Part shown: piece by piece, positions 1 to 9,405 of the stretch
Position numbering within the stretch: position 1 is the stretch's first letter
How the letters are laid out: each line of letters opens with the position of its first letter
From: Paracoccus binzhouensis
GTDB taxonomy: Bacteria; Pseudomonadota; Alphaproteobacteria; Rhodobacterales; Rhodobacteraceae
Assembly (NCBI RefSeq): GCF_016446475.1
Contig: NZ_JAEHFP010000001.1
Span: 62,001 to 126,000 of the forward strand
DNA length: 64,000 nucleotides
Direction: 5' to 3'
Program-made: the position numbers and the translations under genes
The notes under the pieces: model-generated
What the model was told of the DNA's origin: nothing
Databases searched by the model: none
What the model saw: the letters and a program-made list of their open reading frames with translations, nothing else

Positions 1-2
1 CG

Positions 3-540
3 ATGATCTACTGATACACCGTAAACCCGCATTCCGGGCATGACGACCCCATCCCCAGCGCCGGCCGTCCCTTCGCGATACCGGCCACATGAAGGCGGCG
101 CCGATCGAACGGCTGTGGGAGAAGGTCGAGCCGGATGACGACTTCTGGCTCGTCGGCGACTTCGCCTTCGGGCCGAAGGCGAAGAACGAGGACTGGCTGC
201 GGAGCATCTTCGACCGACTGCCCGGCACGCATCTGGTGGTCGGCAAGCACGACGGTCCGCCGATCCAGGCGCTGCCATGGTCAGCCTGTCATGGCTGGTG
301 GAGGTGGACGACCCCGCCAGTAACCGGCCGGTGACGCTCTGCCACCATCCGATGATGACCTGGAACCACGCCCGGAAGGGCAGGCTGCACCTGTTCGGCC
401 ATGTGCATGGCAATCGGCAGGGCAGTGCGAACGCGGTCAATGTCGAGGTGGATGCGTGGAACTTTTCTACCCGCCGACGGTGCATGAAGCCGCACGGCGG
501 GCGAAAGAGATGCCGTAGAACAAGCACTGGAAGGATGTCG
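3..540 (+). pseudogene. Decayed metallophosphoesterase
   Basis: Three reading frames together rebuild one calcineurin-like phosphoesterase. The ATG at 3 opens a frame with an in-frame TGA at 12 and a degenerate NPHSGHDD (family form DPHFGH), followed by AGRPF. The frame then shifts near 70-85 into the stretch containing LVGDFAFG and VVGKHDG (family form GNHD). It shifts again near 275 to give LCHHPMMTW and LFGHVHG, and once more near 470 before a stop at the position of NKHWKDV. The metal-binding blocks are in family order but the Asn of GNHD is Lys. At least three frameshifts plus stops make this non-functional. It runs directly into the integrase remnant near 540, which suggests a junction made by element decay. 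Confidence 0.75.
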
Positions 541-906
541 ATCCCCGTCATGCCGGCCATGGCCGGGCTGATCGACACCATGCCGGCCGACCGCATGTTG
601 ATCCTGGTGAGTGACCGCGGCCGACCCATGACCGGTCGTCATGCCTCAGACGACCTGCGCTGCTGGCGCAACAAGCCGGGTCTGACACCCGAAGCTCTAG
701 GATATGACTCGTGACTTCAGAACACCTGGGGAACGGCCGCCACCCGTCTTCTGAACGCCGGGCTTACGCTGGCCGAAATCGCGGCGCACATGGGCTGGTC
801 GGTCCGCCACGCGGCAGCCGTGATCGAGCATTACGCCCACGTCCCGCCCGATGAATCGGACGGCATTCTGGTCAAGCTCGCCCAGGCGAAAGGGGGCGCA
901 AAGTGA
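535..906 (+). pseudogene. C-terminal remnant of tyrosine integrase
   Basis: One frame encodes the catalytic C-terminus of a phage or island tyrosine recombinase: ILVSDRGRPMTGRHAS, then GTAATRLLNAGLTLAEIAAHMGWS, then AVIEHYA holding the nucleophilic tyrosine. It is broken by an in-frame TGA at 712-714. The arginine expected before GTAATRLL (box II) is tryptophan. The N-terminal arm-binding and core domains are missing. The stop lies 62 bp from the 3' end of tRNA-Cys, which is the usual position of an integrase beside its tRNA target. It probably marks an old integrative element that entered at this tRNA and was mostly lost to the left. Confidence 0.8.
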
Positions 907-968
907 ACGAAACTGTAAACGCCGGAATGAGAGAAAAGCCCGATATGACACAAGCGTTTGAAAAGACT

Positions 969-1042
969 TGGAGGCGGGTACCGGAATCGAACCGGTCTTC
1001 ACGGATTTGCAATCCGCTGCGTAACCTCTCCGCCAACCCGCC
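969..1042 (-). tRNA. tRNA-Cys (anticodon GCA)
   Basis: The minus strand folds as a 74-nt cloverleaf: acceptor GGCGGGT/ACCCGCC, anticodon loop around GCA, T-loop GTTCGATTCC, and an encoded 3' UCCA. The GCA anticodon reads UGC/UGU. The 3' end faces the integrase remnant to its left. Confidence 0.95.
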
Positions 1043-1054
1043 GGAGCCTCGCGT

Positions 1055-1083
1055 TTGCTAGGGTTTTCATCCGTCACGGTCAA
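1055..1083 (-). promoter_or_regulatory. Probable promoter of tRNA-Cys
   Basis: On the minus strand a -35 TTGACC (1078-1083) and a -10 TAGCAA (1055-1060) are separated by exactly 17 bp. They end 13 bp upstream of the mature tRNA 5' end. Spacing and location support a sigma-70 promoter. Confidence 0.65.
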
Positions 1084-1135
1084 GGGGGTTATCACTCTGG
1101 TTATCACTTTCTTGTTCTGGTCCCGTTCTGTTCCT

Positions 1136-1251
1136 GGATCTCGTGCCACGCGAAGGACATCGGACGCCTGCCTTGCGGCCAGGCGTCCGGCGCCTTCTCG
1201 TGGCCAGGTCAGGACGTCGCGCGTCTCTGCGATTTCAGGGTGTTGGGTGAA
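1136..1251. repeat. 116-bp perfect direct repeat, left copy
   Basis: These 116 bases are identical, base for base, to 46039-46154 in the same orientation. In the right copy the segment covers the first codons of the prophage sigma-like gene and the whole region between it and the Com-like gene. Here it is out of context: it abuts the tRNA-Cys promoter region on one side and a truncated gene on the other. It carries the same 10-bp stem hairpin (1161-1189). Confidence 0.95.
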
Positions 1252-1597
1252 TGCGCGCGTCGCGTAGGCCAGCGGCGGTTTGCAGCCTCGGTTGGCGCCC
1301 GAGCCAGGCCGGGTTCAGCGCCAGCCACCGCGCCACGGCATCCACCAAGGTCATCTGGAAGTTGAACGCGGGCTTGTAACCGGGGATCCAGTCCTCGCCG
1401 AGGCCCTTCAGCACCGCACTGATGTTCTGGTGCTTGAACTCGACAGACCCCTCGGACCGGTCGTTCAGCAGCGGCAGCAACGCGCGACGGTGTTCGGCCT
1501 TGCTGTAGCGGCGCGCGGAGATGTCGTCGGCCAGCATCGCGAAGTAATCCGCGACGATCAGGTCGTTCTCTTCATCTGTCCACGCGCCGTTCGACAT
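1235..1597 (-). pseudogene. Truncated N-terminal fragment, probably DUF3883-type protein
   Basis: The ATG at 1597 starts MSNGAWTDEENDLIVADYF and continues through VEFKHQNISAVLKGLGEDW, GYKPAFNFQM and DAVARWLA. I recognise this as the conserved N-terminal region of larger DUF3883-type, restriction-related proteins, from memory only. About 115 codons are native. The frame then enters the 116-bp repeat at 1251 and stops at 1235, so the C-terminal domain is lost exactly at the repeat edge. The fragment is unlikely to be functional. An intact small protein of this kind is possible but less likely. Confidence 0.6.
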
Positions 1598-2217
1598 TGC
1601 GCCAGGCTATGGCGCGAAGTCTGTTTGTCATCAGAGACTTCTGGCAGGGTCTTGGCTCGCTTCGAACGCTGCCGCCGGACTTGGGATCGGCCGCCACAGA
1701 GCCGTCCTTCTGACCGCCCTGCGCCTTCGTGTCAGTCTCCGCCACCGGATTATCTCGCGAAAGGGACGACCCCATGAACGCGGCAACCCATTGGAAATGC
1801 GAGGATGTTTTACGCCGTCCCGTGACCGTCGAGGGGCGCTCGAAGAGAGACGCAGGCCATTCGGAGACCCATTCCGCGTCAAGCGCCCAGTCTCCGAAAG
1901 GCGGAAGGCCCTGCCAACGCCCTTTGAAACAAAAAGAAAAAAGGCCCCAATCGGGGCCCTTGGTCGGATTCAGTATCTGAATGTGGCGGAGGGCGCGGGT
2001 CTGACGTCGAACCTTCTCCACTTCCAGAGCCCTCCTTCTCGGCCAGCTTCCGCAGGACCGCGTCGTCGTTGACGAGTTCAGATACGGCAAGAGCCAGCCC
2101 GTGAGAGCCTGAGATGGCTCGCTTTACACGTTCCTTACGCGATCCGGCACGATCTCGCATGGAGCCTTTACGCAGCGCTACTGCAGTGTCTGGCACAGCA
2201 ACCTAGGGAGCCTTGCA
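1598..2217. other. Region without a convincing gene
   Basis: No open frame here shows a recognisable protein on either strand. A minus-strand frame from about 2159 (MRDRAGSRKERVKRAI, then VSELVNDDAVLRKLAEKE) looks faintly protein-like. It would need a frameshift near 2035 to continue as ALEVEKVRRQTRALRHIQ, and the terminator at 1930-1958 lies just beyond it. It may be a decayed small gene. The right end holds the leader of the kdp operon. Confidence 0.4.
1930..1958 (-). terminator. Rho-independent terminator, minus strand
   Basis: On the minus strand GGCCCC-GATT-GGGGCC forms a 6-bp all-GC stem with a 4-nt loop, followed at once by TTTTTTCTTTTT. This is a textbook intrinsic terminator. It would end a leftward transcript from the possible decayed gene around 1975-2196. 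Confidence 0.85.
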
Positions 2218-2301
2218 ATGCTGGACCTTCTCTACATCGTTCTCGGCCTCGCTGTTTTCGCGGCTTTCGCCTTCGGCATCCGTGCCGCCGAGCGGTTGTG
2301 A
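2218..2301 (+). CDS. 27-aa membrane peptide leading the kdp operon
   Basis: ATG at 2218 follows AGGGAG at good spacing. The product is MLDLLYIVLGLAVFAAFAFGIRAAERL: a single hydrophobic helix ending in a short basic/acidic tail. The stop is 10 bp before kdpF. It differs from KdpF in sequence but has the same size and topology, so it may be a second small subunit or stabiliser of the Kdp complex. Similar short ORFs ahead of kdpF occur in other alphaproteobacteria, from memory. The function is unknown and the gene is easily missed by annotation pipelines. Confidence 0.65.
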   Translation: MLDLLYIVLGLAVFAAFAFGIRAAERL

Positions 2302-2311
2302 GGGCGGCATC

Positions 2312-2398
2312 ATGTTCGATCTGATCGTAGGGCTCGCCGTAGCAGCGGGCCTGTTCGTCTATCTTGGCGCGGCGCTGCTGCGGCCCGACCGGTTCTAG
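2312..2398 (+). CDS. kdpF: KdpF small subunit of K+-ATPase
   Basis: This 28-aa peptide, MFDLIVGLAVAAGLFVYLGAALLRPDRF, has one transmembrane helix and the typical KdpF C-terminus (L-x-x-P-D-x-F). In the KdpFABC complex it stabilises the KdpA-KdpB contact. It sits between the leader peptide and kdpA, 12 bp before kdpA, in the usual order. The length matches the family (about 29 aa). Confidence 0.92.
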   Translation: MFDLIVGLAVAAGLFVYLGAALLRPDRF

Positions 2399-2410
2399 GG
2401 GTGCCGCATC

Positions 2411-4084
2411 ATGACCCTGCTTTCCTACTTTGCTTACTTCGCCGCGCTTGTTGGTCTGGCCTGGATGCTCGCGATCTGGATGGCGCGCGTCTATTCCGGA
2501 AGCCTGCCTTCGGCGCTGCTGCGGACCGAGGCGGCGCTGTTGCGCCTGAGCGGCGCCGCGCCCGACCGAGGCATGGGCTGGGGGGCCTATGCGCTGGCTG
2601 TCTTAGCCTTCAACGCAACATGTTTTGTCGTGCTCTACGTCCTGCTCAGGGCGCAGGGCACGCTGCCGCTGAACCCCGACGGCATCGGCGGCATGGCGCC
2701 CGACCTCGCCTTCAACACCGCTGTCAGCTTTGTCACCAACACCAACTGGCAGGCCTATTCGGGCGAAGCGCAGCTGAGCTATCTCAGCCAGATGGCCGGG
2801 CTGACGGTGCAGAACTTCGTCAGTGCTGGCACAGGCATGGCAGTGGCAGTGGCGGTGATCCGGGGCTTTGTGGCGCCCAAGGGGGCGACGCTTGGCAACT
2901 TCTGGGTGGACCTGACCCGGTCGGTCCTGTGGATCCTCCTGCCCCTATCGGTGGTGCTGGCGCTGTTCCTTGCGTGGCAGGGCGTGCCGCAGACGTTGCA
3001 GGGCGCAGTGGTTGCAACAGGAATCGAGGGCCAGGAGCAGGTCATCGCACGCGGCCCCGCCGCAGCGCAGATCGCGATCAAGCAGCTTGGCACCAATGGC
3101 GGCGGCTTCTTTGGCGTAAACTCGGCGCATCCGTTCGAAAACCCGACGATTTCGTCGAACATGGCGCAGAGCCTGTCGATCCTGCTGATCCCGGTGGCCT
3201 TCTGTTTCCTGTTCGGCCGCATGGCCGGGGACCGGCGGCAAGGATGGGCGATCTTTGCCGCCATGGCGGTGATGTTCGTGGCAGGCCTTGCGGTGATCCA
3301 TGCCTACGAAGTTGCGGGGAACCCCGCCCTAGGGCTAGGCGCGAACATGGAGGGCAAGGAACAGCGGTTTGGCGCGATGCTGTCGGCGCTCTGGGCGGCC
3401 CAGACCACCGCCGCGTCGAACGGATCGGTCAACGCGATGCACGACTCGTTCATGCCGCTCTCGGGGCTGGTGATGCTGGTCTTTATGCAGATCGGCGAGG
3501 TGATCTTCGGCGGGGTCGGCGCGGGGCTCTACGGGATGCTCCTCTACGTCGTCCTCGCCGTGTTCCTGGCCGGGCTGATGGTGGGGCGGACGCCCGAATA
3601 CCTCGGCCGCAAGATCGAGGGGCGCGAGGTGACGCTGGCGGTACTGGCCTTCCTGTCGATGCCCTTGGGCATCCTGGTGGGCGGGGCTGTGGCGGCCACG
3701 GTGTCTGCGGCGCTGGCGGCGGTGCAGGAGCCCGGGCCGCACGGGATGAGCGAGATCCTCTATGCCTATTCGTCGGCCACCGGGAACAACGGCAGCGCCT
3801 TCGGCGGCTGGGGCGCGGCGCTGCAATGGCACACGACGGCACTTGGGATCATCATGCTGTTGGGGCGCTATGCCATCATCATCCCGATGCTGGCCATTGC
3901 CGGGTCGATGGTGCGCAAGCCACAGGCCCCTGTCACCTCAGGCACCTTTCCAACGGACGGGCCGCTGTTCGTGACGCTTCTCATCCTCACCGTGCTGATC
4001 CTCGGCGCGCTGACCTTCTTCCCTGTCCTCGCCCTTGGTCCCATCGCGGAAGAGACCGCGCGGCTGGCCGGGCAGAGTTTCTGA
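2411..4084 (+). CDS. kdpA: KdpA, K+-binding and translocating subunit
   Basis: This 557-aa polytopic membrane protein is the channel-like subunit of the Kdp K+ pump. It belongs to the superfamily of K+ transporters with four pseudo-repeated pore loops. Visible pore-loop segments include [38 protein letters not shown] and [13 protein letters not shown], as in E. coli KdpA. The length is the family norm. The start codon is 12 bp after kdpF and the next gene begins 10 bp after its stop, so translation within the operon is probably coupled. Confidence 0.97.
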   Translation: MTLLSYFAYFAALVGLAWMLAIWMARVYSGSLPSALLRTEAALLRLSGAAPDRGMGWGAYALAVLAFNATCFVVLYVLLRAQGTLPLNPDGIGGMAPDLAFNTAVSFVTNTNWQAYSGEAQLSYLSQMAGLTVQNFVSAGTGMAVAVAVIRGFVAPKGATLGNFWVDLTRSVLWILLPLSVVLALFLAWQGVPQTLQGAVVATGIEGQEQVIARGPAAAQIAIKQLGTNGGGFFGVNSAHPFENPTISSNMAQSLSILLIPVAFCFLFGRMAGDRRQGWAIFAAMAVMFVAGLAVIHAYEVAGNPALGLGANMEGKEQRFGAMLSALWAAQTTAASNGSVNAMHDSFMPLSGLVMLVFMQIGEVIFGGVGAGLYGMLLYVVLAVFLAGLMVGRTPEYLGRKIEGREVTLAVLAFLSMPLGILVGGAVAATVSAALAAVQEPGPHGMSEILYAYSSATGNNGSAFGGWGAALQWHTTALGIIMLLGRYAIIIPMLAIAGSMVRKPQAPVTSGTFPTDGPLFVTLLILTVLILGALTFFPVLALGPIAEETARLAGQSF

Positions 4085-4094
4085 GGCACCAGAG

Positions 4095-6128
4095 ATGTCC
4101 AAACATGAAAAGACGGCCGACCTGAGCGGCCTTTACACGGCGGCGATCCGGGCCAGCGTGGCCAAGCTGGATCCCCGCAGCCTGTGGCGCAACCCGGTGA
4201 TGTTCGTGACCGCCGTGGTGGCCGCGATGACCACGATCCTGGGCCTTCGCGACCTGCTGTCCGGCGTGCCGGGCGCGGGCACGTCCTTGCATATCGCGGC
4301 CTGGCTGTGGCTCTGCGTGCTCTTCGCCAACTTCGCCGAGGCCCAGGCCGAGGGCCGCGGCAAGGCGCGGGCCGATACGCTGCGCGCGACGAAGTCCGAG
4401 ACGCGGGTGCGGGTGCTGGCTGCGGCAGAGGATGATCCCGCCACGGGTGTCGAGACGCTTTCGACCGCGCTGCGGGCAGGCCAGTTCGTCCATGTTGCCG
4501 CCGGAGAGATCATCCCGGCGGATGGCGAGGCGGTGCGGGGCGTGGCCTCGGTCAACGAAAGCGCCATCACCGGTGAAAGCGCGCCAGTGATCCGTGAGGC
4601 AGGGGGCGACCGGTCATCCGTCACCGGGGGCACCACGGTTGTGTCGGACTGGCTGGTCATCCGGGTCACCGCCGAGCCGGGGAAAAGCTTCCTCGACCGC
4701 ATGATCGCGCTGGTCGAAGGGGCCGAACGGCAAAAGACCCCGAACGAGATCGCGCTAAACATCCTGCTGGTCGGTCTGACGCTGATCTTCCTGTTCGTCG
4801 TCGTCACGTTGCCCGCCTTCGCGAGCTACTCCGGCACCACGATCCCGGTGGTCGTGCTGGGCGCGCTGTTCGTGACGCTGATCCCCACCACCATCGGCGG
4901 CCTCCTCAGTGCCATCGGCATCGCGGGCATGGACCGGCTGGTCAAGGCCAACGTCATCGCCAAATCCGGCCGCGCGGTCGAGGCGGCGGGGGATGTGGAT
5001 ACGCTCCTTCTGGACAAGACCGGGACGATCACCTTCGGCAACCGGATGGCCGATGCGCTGATCCCCGCGCCGGGGGTCGCGCTGGCGCGGCTGGCCGAGG
5101 CGGCGGCGCTGGCGTCGCTGGCCGACGAGACGCCCGAGGGCAAATCCATCGTGGACAAGGCGCGTGAGGTGCTGGGATCGGTTCCCGACATGCCCAAGGG
5201 CGCCGAGGCGGTCGCCTTCACGGCGCAGACGCGGCTTTCGGGGCTGGACGCTGATGGCCGGACGTTCCGAAAGGGCGCGACGGATGCAGTGATCCGGCTG
5301 ACGGGCAAGACCCCGCCGCAGCCCTTGCAGGCGCAGGTCGATGCCATCGCGCGGTCGGGCGGCACGCCGCTTCTGGTGGCCGAAGGGACCGAAATCCTCG
5401 GCGCGGTCCACCTCAAGGACATCGTGAAACCCGGCGTGCGCGAACGCTTTGCCGAGCTGCGCGCCATGGGCATCCGCACGGTGATGATCACCGGCGACAA
5501 CCCCCTGACCGCCGCAGCCATCGCCGCCGAGGCGGGGGTGGACGACTTCCTCGCCGAGGCGACGCCCGAGATGAAGCTGGACCTCATCCGCCGCGAACAG
5601 GCGGGCGGGCGGCTGGTTGCCATGTGCGGCGACGGGTCGAACGACGCGCCCGCGCTGGCACAGGCCGATGTCGGCGTGGCGATGAACGCAGGCACCCCGG
5701 CGGCGAAAGAGGCCGCGAACCTGATCGATCTGGACAGCGACCCGACGAAGCTGATCGAGGTGGTGCTGGTCGGCAAGCAACTGCTGATCAGCCGCGGGGC
5801 GCTCACGACCTTCTCCATCGCCAATGACGTGGCGAAATACTTCGCCATCCTGCCCGCAATCTTCGTTGCGGCCTATCCGGGGCTGGGGGCGCTGAACATC
5901 ATGGGGCTGGCATCGCCCACCTCGGCCATCCTGTCGGCGGTGATCTTCAACGCGCTAATCCTGGTGGCGCTGGTGCCGCTTGCCCTGCGCGGGGTCGCCT
6001 ACCGTCCATCCAGCGCTGCCGCACTGCTGCGCCGGAACCTTCTGATCTACGGCTTGGGTGGCCTGATCGTGCCCTTCATCGGGATCAAGGCCATCGACGC
6101 GGCCCTTGTCGCCCTGAACCTCGCCTGA
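4095..6128 (+). CDS. kdpB: KdpB, P-type ATPase catalytic subunit
   Basis: This 677-aa P-type ATPase hydrolyses ATP to drive K+ uptake through KdpA. It has TGES in the actuator domain near residue 158, the phosphorylation motif DKTGT with Asp at residue 307 (the same number as in E. coli KdpB), KGAT in the nucleotide-binding domain, and [10 protein letters not shown] in the hinge. The start at 4095 ([14 protein letters not shown]) is chosen over an upstream in-frame ATG that lies inside kdpA, because it follows the kdpA stop and gives the usual length. All catalytic residues I could check are present. Confidence 0.97.
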   Translation: MSKHEKTADLSGLYTAAIRASVAKLDPRSLWRNPVMFVTAVVAAMTTILGLRDLLSGVPGAGTSLHIAAWLWLCVLFANFAEAQAEGRGKARADTLRATKSETRVRVLAAAEDDPATGVETLSTALRAGQFVHVAAGEIIPADGEAVRGVASVNESAITGESAPVIREAGGDRSSVTGGTTVVSDWLVIRVTAEPGKSFLDRMIALVEGAERQKTPNEIALNILLVGLTLIFLFVVVTLPAFASYSGTTIPVVVLGALFVTLIPTTIGGLLSAIGIAGMDRLVKANVIAKSGRAVEAAGDVDTLLLDKTGTITFGNRMADALIPAPGVALARLAEAAALASLADETPEGKSIVDKAREVLGSVPDMPKGAEAVAFTAQTRLSGLDADGRTFRKGATDAVIRLTGKTPPQPLQAQVDAIARSGGTPLLVAEGTEILGAVHLKDIVKPGVRERFAELRAMGIRTVMITGDNPLTAAAIAAEAGVDDFLAEATPEMKLDLIRREQAGGRLVAMCGDGSNDAPALAQADVGVAMNAGTPAAKEAANLIDLDSDPTKLIEVVLVGKQLLISRGALTTFSIANDVAKYFAILPAIFVAAYPGLGALNIMGLASPTSAILSAVIFNALILVALVPLALRGVAYRPSSAAALLRRNLLIYGLGGLIVPFIGIKAIDAALVALNLA

Positions 6129-6139
6129 AGGAGAGACAC

Positions 6140-6733
6140 ATGCTCACCCACCTTCGCCCCGCCATCGCCCTGACGGCGTTCTTCACACTGCTGACGGGTC
6201 TGGCCTATCCGCTGATCATGACCGGCGCCGCGCAGACGCTGTTCCCCGCCGTCGCCAATGGCAGCCTGATCGAAGCAGATGGCGCCGTCATCGGGTCGTC
6301 CGTGATCGCGCAGCCGTTCACCGGGGCGGGCTACCTGCACCCGCGTCCCTCGGCCAGTGACTGGAATGCTGCCGGAACCGGCGCATCGAACCTCGGCCCA
6401 ACCTCGGCCACGCTGATCGCCACGGTCGCAGAGCGCCGCGCGGCATGGGAGGCGGCAAACGGGTCAACCGCGCCTATCGACGCGGTTACCGCCTCCGGCT
6501 CTGGTCTTGATCCGCACATCAGCCCGGAAAACGCGCTGGCCCAGGTTGGTCGGATTGCCGCCGCGAGGGGCGTGGATGAGGGCGCAGTGCGGCGACTGAT
6601 CGAAGCCACAACCGAAGGCCCGCTCCTCGGCCTTTACGGCGAACCGCGGGTGAATGTGCTGCTCACCAACATCGCGCTTGACGAAGCCTTTCCGATGCCG
6701 CCCGCTGGAGGGGAAGGACAAGCCACCGAATGA
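6140..6733 (+). CDS. kdpC: KdpC, periplasmic-side accessory subunit
   Basis: This 197-aa protein has one N-terminal membrane helix (residues about 8-30, containing TLLTGLAYPLIMTGAAQ) and a soluble domain. The soluble domain carries family marks YLHPRPSASDWNAAGTGASN and GSGLDPHISPENALAQV near its C-terminal half. In known systems KdpC assists K+ binding or ATP affinity. It begins 11 bp after kdpB behind AAGGAG. Its stop overlaps the kdpD start (ATGA), showing translational coupling. Confidence 0.96.
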   Translation: MLTHLRPAIALTAFFTLLTGLAYPLIMTGAAQTLFPAVANGSLIEADGAVIGSSVIAQPFTGAGYLHPRPSASDWNAAGTGASNLGPTSATLIATVAERRAAWEAANGSTAPIDAVTASGSGLDPHISPENALAQVGRIAAARGVDEGAVRRLIEATTEGPLLGLYGEPRVNVLLTNIALDEAFPMPPAGGEGQATE

Positions 6734-9405
6734 CCCCCGATGCCGAAATTCGCCCCTCTCCTGAAGCACTTCTCACGCAAGCCGCGCGTGAGGGGCGGGG
6801 TCGGCTAAAGGTCTTTCTGGGCGCAGCCCCGGGGGTCGGCAAGACCTGGGCGATGCTGGATGATGCGCACCGCGAGGCGGAGAAAGGCCGCGACGTGGTC
6901 GCCGCCTTGATCGAGACGCATGGCCGGGCCGAGACGCAGGCAAAGCTCGCGGGCCTTACGCAACTGCCGCGCAAGCCCGTGATCTATCAGGGCCGCGCCC
7001 TGACCGAGATGGACCTTGACGGCCTTCTGGCCCGAAAGCCCGATCTGGCGCTGATCGACGAACTCGCGCACACCAACGCCGATGGCAGCCGCCACGAGAA
7101 GCGCTGGCAGGATGTCGAAGAGGTGCTTGCCGCCGGGATCGACGTCTACACCACGTTGAACATCCAGCACATCGAGACGCTGAACGAGACGGTGGCCCGC
7201 ATCACCGGCGTCCGCGTGCGCGAAACCGTGCCCGACGGCGCGCTGGGGTCGGCCGACGAGATCGAGCTGATCGACCTGCCGCCGGATGAACTGGTGGACC
7301 GGCTGAAGCAGGGCAAGGTCTATCCCGCCGATCAGGCGGCCCGCGCGCTGTCGTCCTTCTTCGTCAAGGGCAACCTGACGGCGCTGCGCGAGCTTGCCAT
7401 GCGCGCCGCCGCCGACCGGGTGGACGCGCAACTGCGCGAACACATGGCCGCGAACGCCATCGCCGGGCCATGGCCCACGCAGGAACGCATCCTCGTCTGC
7501 ATCAACGAAAGCCCCGCCGCGCGCGAGGCGATCCGCGTGGCCAAGCGCAGCGCCGACCGGGCGCGCGCTGAATGGATCGCGGTGAACGTGGCGCAGGCGC
7601 GGATGGAGGCGCTGCCCGAGGCTGACAAGGACCGGCTGGCGGGCAGCCTGCGCCTGGCCGAACGGCTTGGTGCCGAACTGGCGACACTGGAGGCAGAGCA
7701 CGACGTAGCCGAAGCGATCCTCGACTTTGCGAAGGCCCGCAACGTCCGCCGCATCGTGATCGGCCGCCCGCGGCCCCGGCCGTTCTGGGCGAAGTGGGCG
7801 TCCGAGGACGTCGCGACCGATGTCCTGCGCAAGGCAGGGCCGTTCGAGGTGACCGTCGCCTCGGAACCGGACGAAAAGCCGAAGGCCAGCCGTTTCCGCC
7901 TGCCGCGTCTGGCGTCAGAGCCAAAGGCATGGGGCGAGGCGGTGCTGGCCGTCGCCATCGCCTCGGCCTGTTCCTGGGCCGCCGAACAGCTGTTTCCGGT
8001 GGCCAGCCTCAGCGTGATCTACATGACGGCGGTGGTGGTGGTGGCCAGCCGCCGCGGGCTGGGGCCTGCCCTTGCGGCGGCCGTTCTGGGCTTCATGGCC
8101 TACAATTTCCTCTTCACCCACCCGCGTTATACCTTCCACGTCTCGCGGCAGGGCGAGCTTTTGACCTTGGGGCTGTTCCTCGCGGCCTCGCTGGTCACCG
8201 GCAACCTCGCTGCCCGCCTGCGCGCCCGGGTGGATGCACAGGCCGCCATCGCCGACCGCACCAACAAGCTTTACGACTTCAGCCGCCGTGTCGCCGCCGC
8301 AGCCACGGCTGACGATGTCGTCTGGGCCTCGGTCAGCCATGTGGCGACGACGTTGCGTTGCGAGGCGGTGCTTCTGATGCCGCGCGGGGCCGAGTTGCGG
8401 GTGGTGGGGGGCTTTCCGCCCGAGGATCGGCTGGACGTCCGCGACCAGTCTGCTGCGCAGTTCGCCTGGGAGAAAGGCGAAGCAGCTGGCCGGGGATCGG
8501 ACACCTTGCCCACCGCCCGGTGGTTCTTCCTGCCGCTGGTTGCTGGCGACCGGCGGCTTGGCGTCCTTGGCATTGCCTATGCCGACGACCGCCAGCTCGT
8601 ACGCACCGACCGCCGCCTCCTCGATGCGCTGATCGACCAGATAGCCCTGGCGCTGGAACGGCTGCGCCTGACCGAAGACCTTGCCGCCACCCAGCTTGCG
8701 ACTGAGACTGAACGTCTGCGAACGGCTCTGTTGAACTCGGTCAGCCACGACCTGCGCACGCCCCTTGTGACGATCATTGGTGCTGCTGGCCACCTGGCGG
8801 AAGCCGATTTGCCCCAGGATGCTCGCCGCGATCTGGCCGAGAACATCCGCGAGGAGGGTGAGAGGCTCGACCGCTACGTGCAGAACCTTCTCGACATGAC
8901 GCGCCTCGGCCATGGTGCGCTGAAGCCTCGCTTGGCCCCGCAGGACGTGGCCGAGATCGTTGGGGGCGCACGAGCGCGGACGAAGGCCATCCTGCGCGGT
9001 CATGATCTGCAGGTGGACCTTGCGCCAAATCTCCCGCTGATCCTCGCCGACGGGGTGCTGCTGGAACAGGTGCTCGTGAACATCCTCGACAATGCCGCCA
9101 AGTACGCGCCCGAGGGCACCGCCATCGGCATCGCCGCCCGATTGCAGGGAGTGCGCGTGGAGCTTTCGGTGACAGACCGCGGCCCCGGAATCCCGCCCGA
9201 GGATCAGGCCCGTGTCTTCGACATGTTCTACCGCGTGGCCGGGGGCGACCGTCAGCGCGCGGGCACCGGCCTTGGCCTTGCCATCTGCAAAGGGCTGGTA
9301 GAGGCGATGGGCGGCACGATCCGTGCCGAGACCGGCTGGCCCGATGGCACCGGCACGCGTATCGTGATGGCACTCCCCTTCCACAACCCCGAGGTCGCTG
9401 CGTGA
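6730..9405 (+). CDS. kdpD: KdpD, K+/turgor sensor histidine kinase
   Basis: This 891-aa sensor kinase has the N-terminal KdpD domain with Walker A GAAPGVGKT at residues 31-39 and NIQHIETLN. A universal-stress-protein-like domain (ILVCINESPAAREAIRVAKR) follows. Then comes a DUF4118 block of four membrane helices near residues 400-500, a GAF-like domain, a HisKA H-box SVSHDLRTPL with the phospho-acceptor His near residue 672, and an HATPase domain (DNAAKYAPEG, DRGPGIPPEDQ, GTGLGLAICKG). It autophosphorylates at low K+ and passes phosphate to KdpE. Start and stop overlap kdpC and kdpE by 4 bp each. The length is the family norm. Confidence 0.97.
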   Translation: MTPDAEIRPSPEALLTQAAREGRGRLKVFLGAAPGVGKTWAMLDDAHREAEKGRDVVAALIETHGRAETQAKLAGLTQLPRKPVIYQGRALTEMDLDGLLARKPDLALIDELAHTNADGSRHEKRWQDVEEVLAAGIDVYTTLNIQHIETLNETVARITGVRVRETVPDGALGSADEIELIDLPPDELVDRLKQGKVYPADQAARALSSFFVKGNLTALRELAMRAAADRVDAQLREHMAANAIAGPWPTQERILVCINESPAAREAIRVAKRSADRARAEWIAVNVAQARMEALPEADKDRLAGSLRLAERLGAELATLEAEHDVAEAILDFAKARNVRRIVIGRPRPRPFWAKWASEDVATDVLRKAGPFEVTVASEPDEKPKASRFRLPRLASEPKAWGEAVLAVAIASACSWAAEQLFPVASLSVIYMTAVVVVASRRGLGPALAAAVLGFMAYNFLFTHPRYTFHVSRQGELLTLGLFLAASLVTGNLAARLRARVDAQAAIADRTNKLYDFSRRVAAAATADDVVWASVSHVATTLRCEAVLLMPRGAELRVVGGFPPEDRLDVRDQSAAQFAWEKGEAAGRGSDTLPTARWFFLPLVAGDRRLGVLGIAYADDRQLVRTDRRLLDALIDQIALALERLRLTEDLAATQLATETERLRTALLNSVSHDLRTPLVTIIGAAGHLAEADLPQDARRDLAENIREEGERLDRYVQNLLDMTRLGHGALKPRLAPQDVAEIVGGARARTKAILRGHDLQVDLAPNLPLILADGVLLEQVLVNILDNAAKYAPEGTAIGIAARLQGVRVELSVTDRGPGIPPEDQARVFDMFYRVAGGDRQRAGTGLGLAICKGLVEAMGGTIRAETGWPDGTGTRIVMALPFHNPEVAA

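Noticed and set aside
1572-2196. Minus-strand frames of 105 and 172 codons
   Set aside because: Neither resembles a known protein, both run through the strong terminator at 1930-1958, and a coherent product would need a frameshift; noted only as a possible decayed gene.
2401-4125. A 574-codon plus-strand frame overlapping kdpA
   Set aside because: Low-complexity Arg/Ala/Gly-rich product with no family; kdpA in the neighbouring frame has full conservation.
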